Assembly: GCA_019694135.1 (NCBI GenBank)
Contig: JAIBCM010000003.1
Location: forward strand, 1-64,000
Length of the DNA: 64,000 nt
Reading direction: 5' to 3'
Origin: Verrucomicrobiia bacterium
GTDB taxonomy: Bacteria; Verrucomicrobiota; Verrucomicrobiia; JADLBR01; JAIBCM01
The position numbers and the translations under genes were made by a program. The notes under the pieces are model-generated. The model made no database searches and was not told the origin of the DNA. It saw only the letters and a program-made list of their open reading frames with translations. Below, piece after piece: positions 33,671-41,183 of the stretch; positions within the stretch are counted from its first letter, which is position 1; each line of letters begins with the position of its first letter.

Positions 33671-34129
33671 ATGCCAAAGACTAAATTTTTGTTGCCTTTA
33701 ATCATCTTTTTGATTTCAAGCAAAATATGTTTAGGTTTAGGTCCTTCCATTGAAAAACATTTCATTGGTGATTATAAAACCCTACCAACACCACGAACTG
33801 AATGGCTGAAGAAAAGAGTCCGTGCTCAAGTTGATTTGGTGGGTCATAACTTATTTAAAGTCGGTTTCGGTATTAATTGGTATCCTGGTGTTACTAATAT
33901 CATTGGAGGAGGAGAGGGCTCGGTAAATCGCAAAGGTCGATTAGTTTTTTATTTTAGAGACAATTGGGGCAATCAAGGGTATGGCATTTTGAAAAAAATT
34001 CCTCCTAAGTCTTATACACCTAATCTTTATTTGCTAACTTTAAAAGTGACTCACTCTGTTAACCAGAGAGCTACGGAACAGTATCGAGATTATGAGATTC
34101 AACAAATAGACGATCCATTGGAAGAATAA
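33671..34129 (+). CDS. Small secreted protein, last gene of the secretion operon
   Basis: No family recognised. From the ATG at 33671 (152 aa; a TTG at 33662 is the alternative) it has a signal peptide (about 1-21, FLLPLIIFLISSKICLG). A beta-rich body follows (VGHNLFKVGFGINWYPG; GRLVFYFRDNWGNQGYGIL). It ends Asp/Glu-rich. It follows the M23 peptidase by about ten bases and is convergent with the LptF-type gene, which starts the ordinary chromosome again. It is probably a periplasmic accessory of the secretion locus. Confidence 0.6.
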   Translation: MPKTKFLLPLIIFLISSKICLGLGPSIEKHFIGDYKTLPTPRTEWLKKRVRAQVDLVGHNLFKVGFGINWYPGVTNIIGGGEGSVNRKGRLVFYFRDNWGNQGYGILKKIPPKSYTPNLYLLTLKVTHSVNQRATEQYRDYEIQQIDDPLEE

Positions 34130-34130
34130 T

Positions 34131-35243
34131 TTATCGTCCTACTTTCGCAATTCCCAACAATCCTAAAGCTTGGAACAGTAAATTGGGCACCCAAATTAAA
34201 ACGTCGGGATAAGCGCCTGCATGATTTTCGAAAGTTTTTGCTAAAATCATTAAGCTATAATAAACAAAAACCACTAAAAAACTTAGACCAATACCGGCAG
34301 AAGTTTCGCGGCGATGAAATCGAACAGCGAGAGGAATCGCTGCTAAAACAAAGGTAAGACAAGAAAGTGAACCCGCCACGCGGCTTTGAATTTCTGTTAA
34401 AATGGGCGTGAAGTCGTAATCAGATCGTTTGGTGCGACCCGTTAACACCACATTAATTAATGCGCCAAAATCCAAAGCATTGGGCCTGATTTTTGTGCTT
34501 TTTTCCATCAGGCGTTCCAATGAAATGTGCAAAGGCAGCTCTTCAAAGTGGCGACCGGTTTGGATCAATGATAAATTATCAGGATTTTCTTCGTTGCGCT
34601 CCTCCATACGAGCATCATAAAGCGTAATAACAATTGCATTATTCGTTTCATCTGCAGTCACTTTTCCTCGACTGGCGCGCAAACTTCTCAGTGCAACATC
34701 GTCTTCGTTTAAATCCCAAACATATAAGTTTTGCAAAACGTCGCCTTCTTTATTATCCACATAAAGTCGTTTTCCCGGTAAAATTTCTACTACGGTGTCA
34801 TCATTAAAAAGTGAAGTGGGACTTTCTGAAGCTAAAGTATAAACAATTTTCTTCATTCTGCTATAAGCATAAGGAGCGAGATAAAAATTATTGAGGAGAC
34901 TGAGCAAACAAAAAAACAAAGCCAATAGCAAAACTGGGGTGCTAAAGGTAATGAGACTGACCCCATTCGCACGAAGCGCGACTAATTCTTGATCCGCTGA
35001 CATACGACCAAACTTGAGCAAAACCGCAATCAACAAACCCCAAGGTAAAGTAAATTTGAAGGAAAAGGGAATGAGCAGCGTCACAAACTCCGCAACAAAA
35101 CCAAAAGGAACATCATTATTAATCAACAAATCAAAAACGCGCGTAAACATATTACCCAACACTAAAAGAAAGGTGAGAATAGCAACTGCCCATACCGTGC
35201 TTTTCAACACGTCTTTCAATAAATAACGATATAAAACCTTCAT
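34131..35243 (-). CDS. LptF/LptG-family permease (YjgP/YjgQ)
   Basis: Transmembrane subunit of the LPS transporter that extracts LPS from the inner membrane. 370 aa: three N-terminal helices (about 10-115), a periplasmic beta-jellyroll domain (about 130-275; RLYVDNKEGDVLQNLYVWD) and three C-terminal helices (RVAGSLSCLTFVLAAIPLAV onward). The opening MKVLYRYLLKDVLKSTV is typical. A single gene is seen; LptF and LptG cannot be told apart safely. It is divergent from the ECF sigma gene with a gap of only 36 bases. Confidence 0.88.
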   Translation of the reverse strand: MKVLYRYLLKDVLKSTVWAVAILTFLLVLGNMFTRVFDLLINNDVPFGFVAEFVTLLIPFSFKFTLPWGLLIAVLLKFGRMSADQELVALRANGVSLITFSTPVLLLALFFCLLSLLNNFYLAPYAYSRMKKIVYTLASESPTSLFNDDTVVEILPGKRLYVDNKEGDVLQNLYVWDLNEDDVALRSLRASRGKVTADETNNAIVITLYDARMEERNEENPDNLSLIQTGRHFEELPLHISLERLMEKSTKIRPNALDFGALINVVLTGRTKRSDYDFTPILTEIQSRVAGSLSCLTFVLAAIPLAVRFHRRETSAGIGLSFLVVFVYYSLMILAKTFENHAGAYPDVLIWVPNLLFQALGLLGIAKVGR

Positions 35244-35279
35244 ACTTGCCTTACACTATACTATCTTTAGCCTAACAAC

Positions 35280-35930
35280 GTGTCCGATGTCGAACAACTT
35301 CCGAATAAAGGCAAAAAGTCTCTGAATCAAGAGGCAAGTAGCAACGTCCAATCCGACGATAACTTTGCTCAGCTTGAAAAACAGTGGGTTCAACAAGCCA
35401 AGCAGGGGAATGAAGAGGCGTATAAAATGCTATTTGAACATTATTTTCCTAAGATGTTTGGAACGATCTATCAGATGGTGCAAAATCCTTCTATTGCTGA
35501 AGATTTGACTCAGGCGACCATGGTGCAAGCGTGGCGACGTCTCGATCGCTTCGACGGTCGTTCGGCATTTGGCACGTGGCTTTATCGTGTAGGCATTAAT
35601 CTCACCCTTGACCACCTTCGCCGCTTGAAAAACCGGCCTCATCTTTCCTTGGAAAAAGAAGCGGAAAGTGGGTTTGAAGTTACTGATAAAATTACTTCAC
35701 CCAACAAACCCGTCGAAAATAATGAGCTTAAAGAAATCTTAAATGACGCGATCGCAAAGTTAAGTGAACCTCATCGATTGGTTTTCATCCTCGGCGAAAT
35801 CGAAGGCAAATCTTACGAAGAAATTAGCAGTATTTTAAAATGCAAGCGGGGCACGGTGATGTCTCGTATGCATTATGCCCGACAACATCTTCAAAAACTT
35901 CTCAAACCCTATTATGAATCACAACGATAA
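35280..35930 (+). CDS. ECF-type RNA polymerase sigma factor
   Basis: Group 4 sigma factor directing RNA polymerase to stress or envelope genes. 216 aa. Region 2 is at about 45-115 (LFEHYFPKMFGTIYQMV; AEDLTQATMVQAWRRLDRF; FGTWLYRVGINLTLDHLRRLKNR). Region 4 is at about 150-205 (KLSEPHRLVFILGEIEGKSYEEISSILKCKRGTVMSRMHYAR). The N-terminal 40 residues are polar and extra. The start is GTG at 35280. Its 3' end overlaps the anti-sigma-like gene, the usual arrangement for co-regulated pairs. Confidence 0.92.
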   Translation: MSDVEQLPNKGKKSLNQEASSNVQSDDNFAQLEKQWVQQAKQGNEEAYKMLFEHYFPKMFGTIYQMVQNPSIAEDLTQATMVQAWRRLDRFDGRSAFGTWLYRVGINLTLDHLRRLKNRPHLSLEKEAESGFEVTDKITSPNKPVENNELKEILNDAIAKLSEPHRLVFILGEIEGKSYEEISSILKCKRGTVMSRMHYARQHLQKLLKPYYESQR

Positions 35931-36483
35931 AAAAATTCTTACCTCCGCTTATTTTGATAAGGCTTTAACCGCAGAGGAGAGCCAATGGATGGAGTCAGAG
36001 CTATCACAAGATCAAGAAATGCAAAGGCATTGGGATGATCTCAATCACTTACACACCTTGACTCAGAAACACTATAGCGCACCTACCATGCCCCATACTT
36101 TGGAATATAATTGGCAACGTTGTCGCGCTCGTATGCGTGAACAAGAAGCGGGTTCTATTTGGAATTTTCTCAGAATGCCGTTATGGGTTCGTCAACTTGG
36201 AAGTTTAAGTTTTGCTTTGTTAGCCGTTGTTTCTTTCATTTTTAATTTGCGAACGGGTTATTTATCAAAAACGCACATTGCATCAGATAATTCTCATGAG
36301 ACTACCTCTCAAATTCGTTCTGTTGTTTTGCCTGTCTCCTATGCAGCCAATAATAATACTAGTGTTGAAAGGGCTTGGTCGCCTAGGCCTGAAGTTTCAG
36401 TTTCCACATTTTCTGCGGGTCGAGGAAATGTAATATGGCTTTCTGGCATGAAATATCGATCGGAAACCAACATAATTAAATGA
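35914..36483 (+). CDS. Probable membrane-anchored anti-sigma factor
   Basis: 189 aa from the ATG at 35914, which overlaps the end of the sigma gene. The longer upstream frame lies within the sigma gene and is not used. A soluble helical N-terminus (KILTSAYFDKALTAEESQWMES), one transmembrane helix (about 86-105, GSLSFALLAVVSFIFNL) and a periplasmic tail fit an anti-sigma factor. The HxxxCxxC zinc motif of ZAS proteins is absent. The partner is inferred from position and overlap. Its stop overlaps the next start. Confidence 0.7.
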   Translation: MNHNDKKILTSAYFDKALTAEESQWMESELSQDQEMQRHWDDLNHLHTLTQKHYSAPTMPHTLEYNWQRCRARMREQEAGSIWNFLRMPLWVRQLGSLSFALLAVVSFIFNLRTGYLSKTHIASDNSHETTSQIRSVVLPVSYAANNNTSVERAWSPRPEVSVSTFSAGRGNVIWLSGMKYRSETNIIK

Positions 36484-36944
36484 AAAAAGTTTTTCCATTT
36501 TTAATTTTATTGCTCACAAGTTCCCTGAGTCAGGCTCAATCTAAAATTTGGAGTTGTGTCGTTTACGGCAAAATGGGAGAGGGGAACGTCGAATCGGCTC
36601 TAACTCCTTACACTAATGAGATGCAACGCATTTTTGGCTATCGCCATTACGAAATCATTGGCTCGCAATGGACAGATCGTGCCCTTGATCAACCAAATTG
36701 GCTTAAGCCTACTAAAGAATTCATTCTAAAATTGAGTCCCGTTTCGACAGCGTCCAATAATTCGCAATTTTATCTAAAACTTTACCAAGATCAAAAACGC
36801 GAAGTGCTATTAAAAAGCCGACTTCGCATGTCGCCTGCGACCCCTCTTTACATTGCAGGTCCAGCGTATGGAAAAGGTAAAATTATTTTCATTTTAGAAA
36901 TGAAAGATACTGACTCAAAAACGGCTTCACAAACTCGTCCCTGA
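36480..36944 (+). CDS. Small secreted protein of the sigma operon
   Basis: 154 aa with a clear signal peptide (about 1-19, FLILLLTSSLSQAQ). The mature part is beta-rich, with PLYIAGPAYGKGKIIFILEMK near the end. No known domain. It begins four bases before the end of the anti-sigma gene, so it is co-expressed with the ECF sigma pair and may sense or answer the same envelope signal. Similar small proteins seem to follow sigma pairs in relatives, but that is recollection only. Confidence 0.65.
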   Translation: MKKVFPFLILLLTSSLSQAQSKIWSCVVYGKMGEGNVESALTPYTNEMQRIFGYRHYEIIGSQWTDRALDQPNWLKPTKEFILKLSPVSTASNNSQFYLKLYQDQKREVLLKSRLRMSPATPLYIAGPAYGKGKIIFILEMKDTDSKTASQTRP

Positions 36945-37053
36945 GGTTGAGCTTCCAGATTGACATTATCCTCTCAACCGATTACTATTAAGACCTGCTC
37001 CGAGGCCTAAAAGATCTAAGGAAAGGTTATCGGAAATAAATAAATAATCCGTT

Positions 37054-37401
37054 ATGAATCAGCAAAATCTTTCCCATTCCACCTCTTCACCACTTTGCAT
37101 TATCAGCGACACATTTATCGGTAATGTTCAAGAGCCAGATTGGTGTCTCTTGGAGCCAGGCGAAGCGAGCCAATCTCGAATTTTTGAACGCTATATTCGT
37201 TTTGGAAAACGATTTGTTAAAAAACCTTTGGTTTATCTTTCTCTTTTGGGGTTTGATATTGATAACAGCGACAATGCTCGGTTAAGCCTCAAAGCCACCA
37301 ATGTTAGTGTCGAAGGATTTTCCATTCAAATGATTACCTGGCTTCATACTCGGATGTGGTCTGTCGAAGTTAGTTGGATAGCTTTTGGTCACTTAGAATA
37401 A
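37054..37401 (+). CDS. H-type lectin domain protein
   Basis: 115 aa. Residues about 48-113 match the H-type lectin (H_lectin) pattern of Helix pomatia agglutinin and discoidin tails. FGKRFVKKPLVYLSLLGFDI is the first strand pair, RLSLKATNVSVEGFSIQMITW the middle, and SVEVSWIAFG the conserved end. These domains bind GalNAc or related sugars as trimers or hexamers. No signal peptide is present, so the protein is cytoplasmic or exported by an unknown route. It has its own upstream gap (36945-37053) and is convergent with oppF. What it binds is unknown. Confidence 0.8.
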   Translation: MNQQNLSHSTSSPLCIISDTFIGNVQEPDWCLLEPGEASQSRIFERYIRFGKRFVKKPLVYLSLLGFDIDNSDNARLSLKATNVSVEGFSIQMITWLHTRMWSVEVSWIAFGHLE

Positions 37402-37410
37402 AATGGAGTC

Positions 37411-38208
37411 TTAAAAGGTCGGCACAGCTGCCAACAACTTTTTCGTATAATCATGCTGAGGTTCTGCATACAACTGTTCTCGAGAACCCATTTCAACAAT
37501 TTTTCCTTGATACAAAACCACTACCTCAGAACAAAGATGCTCCACCACAGCCAAATCATGTGCGATAAAAAGATAAGTTAATTGAAATTCTTCCTGCAAA
37601 TCCTGCAAAAGATTAATAATTTGAGCCTGGACCGACACATCCAAAGCACTGACCGGCTCATCGCAAACAATAAATTCCGGTTCCACTGCCAAAGCGCGTG
37701 CAATACCAATACGTTGGCGTTGACCGCCACTAAATTCGTGCGGATAACGAAAACGATGTTCTGCCAATAAACCCACTTTTTTTAGTAAATCCGCTACCCG
37801 ATCTTCACGATCTTTTCGTGAAAATTGAGGAAAATGAATCTCTAACGCTTCACCAATAATTTGAAATACGGTTAAACGAGGATTCAAAGAATTAAAAGGA
37901 TCCTGAAAAATCATTTGCAGACGTTTTCGCAGTGGACGAAATTCTTGGTTCGACAATTTTTCCAAAGCGATCCCGTCATATAAAATCTCACCACTCGTTA
38001 CAGGAACCAAACCTAAAATGGCTTTGCCAATGGTGCTCTTACCACTACCACTTTCTCCGACTAACCCAATCGCCTTTGATCGTTCGATATGAAAACTGAC
38101 ACCATCCACTGCTTTAATGGGAGCTTGCGATTTTTTTAATAAACCGGCTCCACTCTCAAAGTAAACACGCAAATTTTTAACTCTTAGCAAAATATTTTCT
38201 TCAATCAT
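37411..38208 (-). CDS. oppF: Oligopeptide ABC transporter ATP-binding protein OppF
   Basis: Second ATPase of the peptide importer. Walker A GESGSGKST, the MIFQDPFNSLNPRLTV Q-loop of the Opp/Dpp family, signature FSGGQRQRIGIARALA, Walker B FIVCDEPVSALDVS and switch His in IAHDLAVVEH are present. 265 aa is a little shorter than E. coli OppF because the C-terminal oligopeptide domain (PLYAEPQHDYTKKLLAAVP) ends early. It overlaps oppD by eight bases and is the last gene of the operon. Confidence 0.92.
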   Translation of the reverse strand: MIEENILLRVKNLRVYFESGAGLLKKSQAPIKAVDGVSFHIERSKAIGLVGESGSGKSTIGKAILGLVPVTSGEILYDGIALEKLSNQEFRPLRKRLQMIFQDPFNSLNPRLTVFQIIGEALEIHFPQFSRKDREDRVADLLKKVGLLAEHRFRYPHEFSGGQRQRIGIARALAVEPEFIVCDEPVSALDVSVQAQIINLLQDLQEEFQLTYLFIAHDLAVVEHLCSEVVVLYQGKIVEMGSREQLYAEPQHDYTKKLLAAVPTF

Positions 38209-39064
38209 GATACATGACCTCCTGCGCTTTTTCGATTTCCGCGTAATTAATCGTTCGCAAACGATCTTGCTTTCGACCCAAAACCGGCACGCAAGCTAAC
38301 AAAGCTTGAGTATAAGGATGACGTGGATGTTTTAAAATTTCTGAAGTTGGTCCCGATTCCACAATTTTTCCTCGAAACATCACAAACACTTTATTCGCAA
38401 ATCCCGATACTAATCCGAAATTGTGAGTAATCAAAAGAATCGTCATCCCCAACTTTTCTTTCAACTCACGCAATAAATCCATAATCTGTTTTTGAATCGT
38501 CACATCCAAAGCCGTGGTTGGTTCATCGGCCACCAGCAACTTCGGTTCACAAGCTAGCGCCATTGCAATCATCACACGTTGTTGCATTCCGCCACTGAGT
38601 TGGTGAGGATAATCATTTATGCGCTGCTTGGGATTTTGAATGCCAACCAACTCCAGTAGCCTGACAATTTCCGCCTTTACATCCTTAATTTCTGGACGAT
38701 GCAAACGAATGGCTTCAGCAATTTGAAACCCAATAGAAAAAACCGGATTTAAAGAACTGCCCGGCTCTTGAAAAATGTAAGCCACACCTTTGCCACGCAT
38801 TTTTTTTAGTGATTCGGAAGACATTTTTAAAACCGATTTTCCCTCAAACTCAATTTCACCTCCTTGATAAATTGCAGGAGGGCAGGGAAGTAAGCGCGTT
38901 AAAGCCAAAGCAGTAACACTTTTACCGCTACCACTTTCACCAACTACGGCAACCGTTTCACCTGAAAAAATTTCAAAAGAAACATCTTTAACCGCAGGCA
39001 TGATGCGATGATTTTGTTGAAAACCCAATGAGAAGTGAGAAACTTTAATCAAAGGTTGAGTCAT
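38201..39064 (-). CDS. oppD: Oligopeptide ABC transporter ATP-binding protein OppD
   Basis: First ATPase of the peptide importer. Walker A GESGSGKSV, AYIFQEPGSSLNPVF, signature LSGGMQQRVMIAMALA, Walker B LLVADEPTTALDVT, the switch His ITHNFGLV and a C-terminal HPRHPYTQALLACVP domain are intact. 287 aa. Its start overlaps the oppC stop by four bases, so the membrane and ATPase subunits are made together. Confidence 0.92.
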   Translation of the reverse strand: MTQPLIKVSHFSLGFQQNHRIMPAVKDVSFEIFSGETVAVVGESGSGKSVTALALTRLLPCPPAIYQGGEIEFEGKSVLKMSSESLKKMRGKGVAYIFQEPGSSLNPVFSIGFQIAEAIRLHRPEIKDVKAEIVRLLELVGIQNPKQRINDYPHQLSGGMQQRVMIAMALACEPKLLVADEPTTALDVTIQKQIMDLLRELKEKLGMTILLITHNFGLVSGFANKVFVMFRGKIVESGPTSEILKHPRHPYTQALLACVPVLGRKQDRLRTINYAEIEKAQEVMYHD

Positions 39065-40140
39065 ACTTTTTTGACCTCCTGTATATTATCTAATAAATCT
39101 AACGCATCACGCAATGCATCACCAATAAAATTAAACGTCATAACCGTAATAGAAATCATCACCCCGGGCAATAACATCCACCAAAAACTTACCAAAACCC
39201 GCAAACTTTGCGCTTGCGCCAGCATTAAACCCCAACTTGCTTGAGGATCTTGAATCCCTAAACCTAAAAAACTCAGTGCAGCTTCACCCAAAATATAACC
39301 AGGCACCGATAACGTGCAGGCTACAATCACATAACTCCATGTGTTAGGAAGAATATGGCGTAACAAAATTTTCCAATGACTTTGTCCCATCACTCGAGCG
39401 GCTTTTACAAAATCGCGCTCTCGCAAGCTTAATACCATGCCGCGAATCACTCGCGCCATGCTAGCCCAACTAATAAAGCTCAAAATAACAATAATCATGA
39501 GATAAATTTGGGTAGGTGACAATTTTTCCACAAAAACCGAACGCACCGCTAAAATCAAGTAAAGCGCAGGAATTGACATTAAAACTTCTGTGCCACGCAT
39601 AAGAAGCCAATCCAATCGACCTCCTGCATAACCCGCAATACCGCCAAGAATTAACCCTAAAGTGGTAGTAATTGCGATTCCAACCAAACCAATACTCAAA
39701 GAAACGCCAGCGCCATAAAGCAATCGTGAAAATACATCACGACCAAAACTATCCGCTCCTAACAAATAAATTTTAGCTTTTCCTGACGTTCCAAATAAAT
39801 GCCAGCGACAATGCCACAAACCAAACCAGCGATATTCCGAACCCTGCACAAACCATACGATAGGTTCATGCTGATTGGGTAAAGGTTCAAAGCGTCGTTG
39901 TGCTTTGTCTACCAATTCATATTTTTGAACGGCTAATCCTTGTTTACTCCAAATAATACGAGTAGGTGGATGATAGGCGTCAGGCAAAGAAATTTCTGCT
40001 TCATTATAGGGTGCTAAAAAAGGGCCGGTTCCTGCCGAAAAGTAAAGTAATCCTAAAATGATCACAAAAAAGCGCGTCCATCGACTTTGCCAAAATTTTT
40101 GCCAAACATTTCGATTCGGAGTTATAACGTGTTGTTCCAT
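39061..40140 (-). CDS. oppC: Oligopeptide ABC transporter permease OppC/YejE type
   Basis: Inner-membrane permease. The first helix (about 22-45) is followed by an about 100-residue periplasmic insert rich in aromatic residues (FVQGSEYRWFGLWHCRWHLFG). The transport domain then starts with GADSFGRDVFSRLLYGAGVSL and contains the EAA loop ARVMGQSHWKILLRHILPN. The insert resembles YejE-type permeases of large-peptide or microcin C importers more than E. coli OppC. 359 aa. It follows oppB by 15 bases. Confidence 0.9.
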   Translation of the reverse strand: MEQHVITPNRNVWQKFWQSRWTRFFVIILGLLYFSAGTGPFLAPYNEAEISLPDAYHPPTRIIWSKQGLAVQKYELVDKAQRRFEPLPNQHEPIVWFVQGSEYRWFGLWHCRWHLFGTSGKAKIYLLGADSFGRDVFSRLLYGAGVSLSIGLVGIAITTTLGLILGGIAGYAGGRLDWLLMRGTEVLMSIPALYLILAVRSVFVEKLSPTQIYLMIIVILSFISWASMARVIRGMVLSLRERDFVKAARVMGQSHWKILLRHILPNTWSYVIVACTLSVPGYILGEAALSFLGLGIQDPQASWGLMLAQAQSLRVLVSFWWMLLPGVMISITVMTFNFIGDALRDALDLLDNIQEVKKV

Positions 40141-40155
40141 GTTTACAGGTTAAAA

Positions 40156-41124
40156 TTATCGTTTTAATCGAATGCGCGGATCGCATATTGCCAGTAATAA
40201 ATCACTCACCAAATTGCCAAAAACTAATAAAACCGATGCCATGAGAATGGATGCCATCACCACGTAAAGATCTTTTCGCAATAAAGACTCATAAACCAAT
40301 TGACCCAACCCGGGGTAACTCATAATGGTTTCAACAATGAGCGAACCGCTTAACAATCCAGCAATGGAATAGCCTAAAATAGTAATTAGTGGATTAATGG
40401 CGTTTCTTAGAACATGACGAAACATCACGATTGAATTCGGTAAACCTTTCGCGCGTGCTGTGACCACATAATTAGCCCGGATTTCTTCCAGAAAATTGGC
40501 GCGCATCAAGCGCATTAAACTCGCTACGGAGCCGATTCCTAAAACGAATGTGGGCAAAACTAAGTGATGCAGAATATCAATGGTTTTTTGTGAAAAAGAT
40601 AAAAATTCAAAATCAGCGCTATAAAGTCCGCCCAAAGGAAACCAACCGGTTTGCGCCGCAAAAAAGATAGCGAGTAGTGCTAAAAAAAATTCTGGAATGG
40701 AAAGGGAAAAAAAGGCTAATCCTGAAGCCAATCGATCAAAAATGGAATTTTGATAAATCGCAGCTAAAACACCAAGAGGAATAGCGATGATCCAAGCGAA
40801 TAAAGCCGAACTAAAAGCCAAAAGTAAAGTAGCCGGAATGCGTTGGGCTAACAACTCTGACACAGGCATACGATAAGCAAACGATGGACCAAAATCGAAT
40901 TGGATCGCTTTTTTAAACCATATAACAAACTGTTCGGCATAACTTTTGTCCAAACCAAAATCCTTTCGCAGTTGATCGATGTATTCTGGGCTTAGTTCGC
41001 GATTGCCTTTTAAAACCGACAAATAATCGCCCGGCGCCATTTCTAACAGAGCAAAAGAAAGGACGCTAATAGCCAAGAGCAGAGGAATTAGGGTCAAAAA
41101 ACGGCGAAAAATAAAATGAGCCAT
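40156..41124 (-). CDS. oppB: Oligopeptide ABC transporter permease OppB
   Basis: Inner-membrane permease (322 aa) with six helices. FIFRRFLTLIPLLLAISVLSFALLEMAPGD is the standard start. DFGPSFAYRMPVSELLAQRIPATLLL and the EAA loop ARAKGLPNSIVMFRHVLRNAI follow. It pairs with OppC to form the channel. It is 59 bases downstream of oppA, enough for a processing site or weak terminator between the abundant binding protein and the membrane subunits, but no strong hairpin was seen. Confidence 0.93.
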   Translation of the reverse strand: MAHFIFRRFLTLIPLLLAISVLSFALLEMAPGDYLSVLKGNRELSPEYIDQLRKDFGLDKSYAEQFVIWFKKAIQFDFGPSFAYRMPVSELLAQRIPATLLLAFSSALFAWIIAIPLGVLAAIYQNSIFDRLASGLAFFSLSIPEFFLALLAIFFAAQTGWFPLGGLYSADFEFLSFSQKTIDILHHLVLPTFVLGIGSVASLMRLMRANFLEEIRANYVVTARAKGLPNSIVMFRHVLRNAINPLITILGYSIAGLLSGSLIVETIMSYPGLGQLVYESLLRKDLYVVMASILMASVLLVFGNLVSDLLLAICDPRIRLKR

Positions 41125-41183
41125 GATTTATAAACTGTAGAGTAACTGCCTCGGTTGCCAATTTTTCTTTTTGGCAAATAATG

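Noticed and set aside
36945-36979. Inverted repeat GGTTGAG...CTCAACC after the sigma operon
   Set aside because: Seven-base arms with a 21-base loop and no T-run; too weak for a terminator call.
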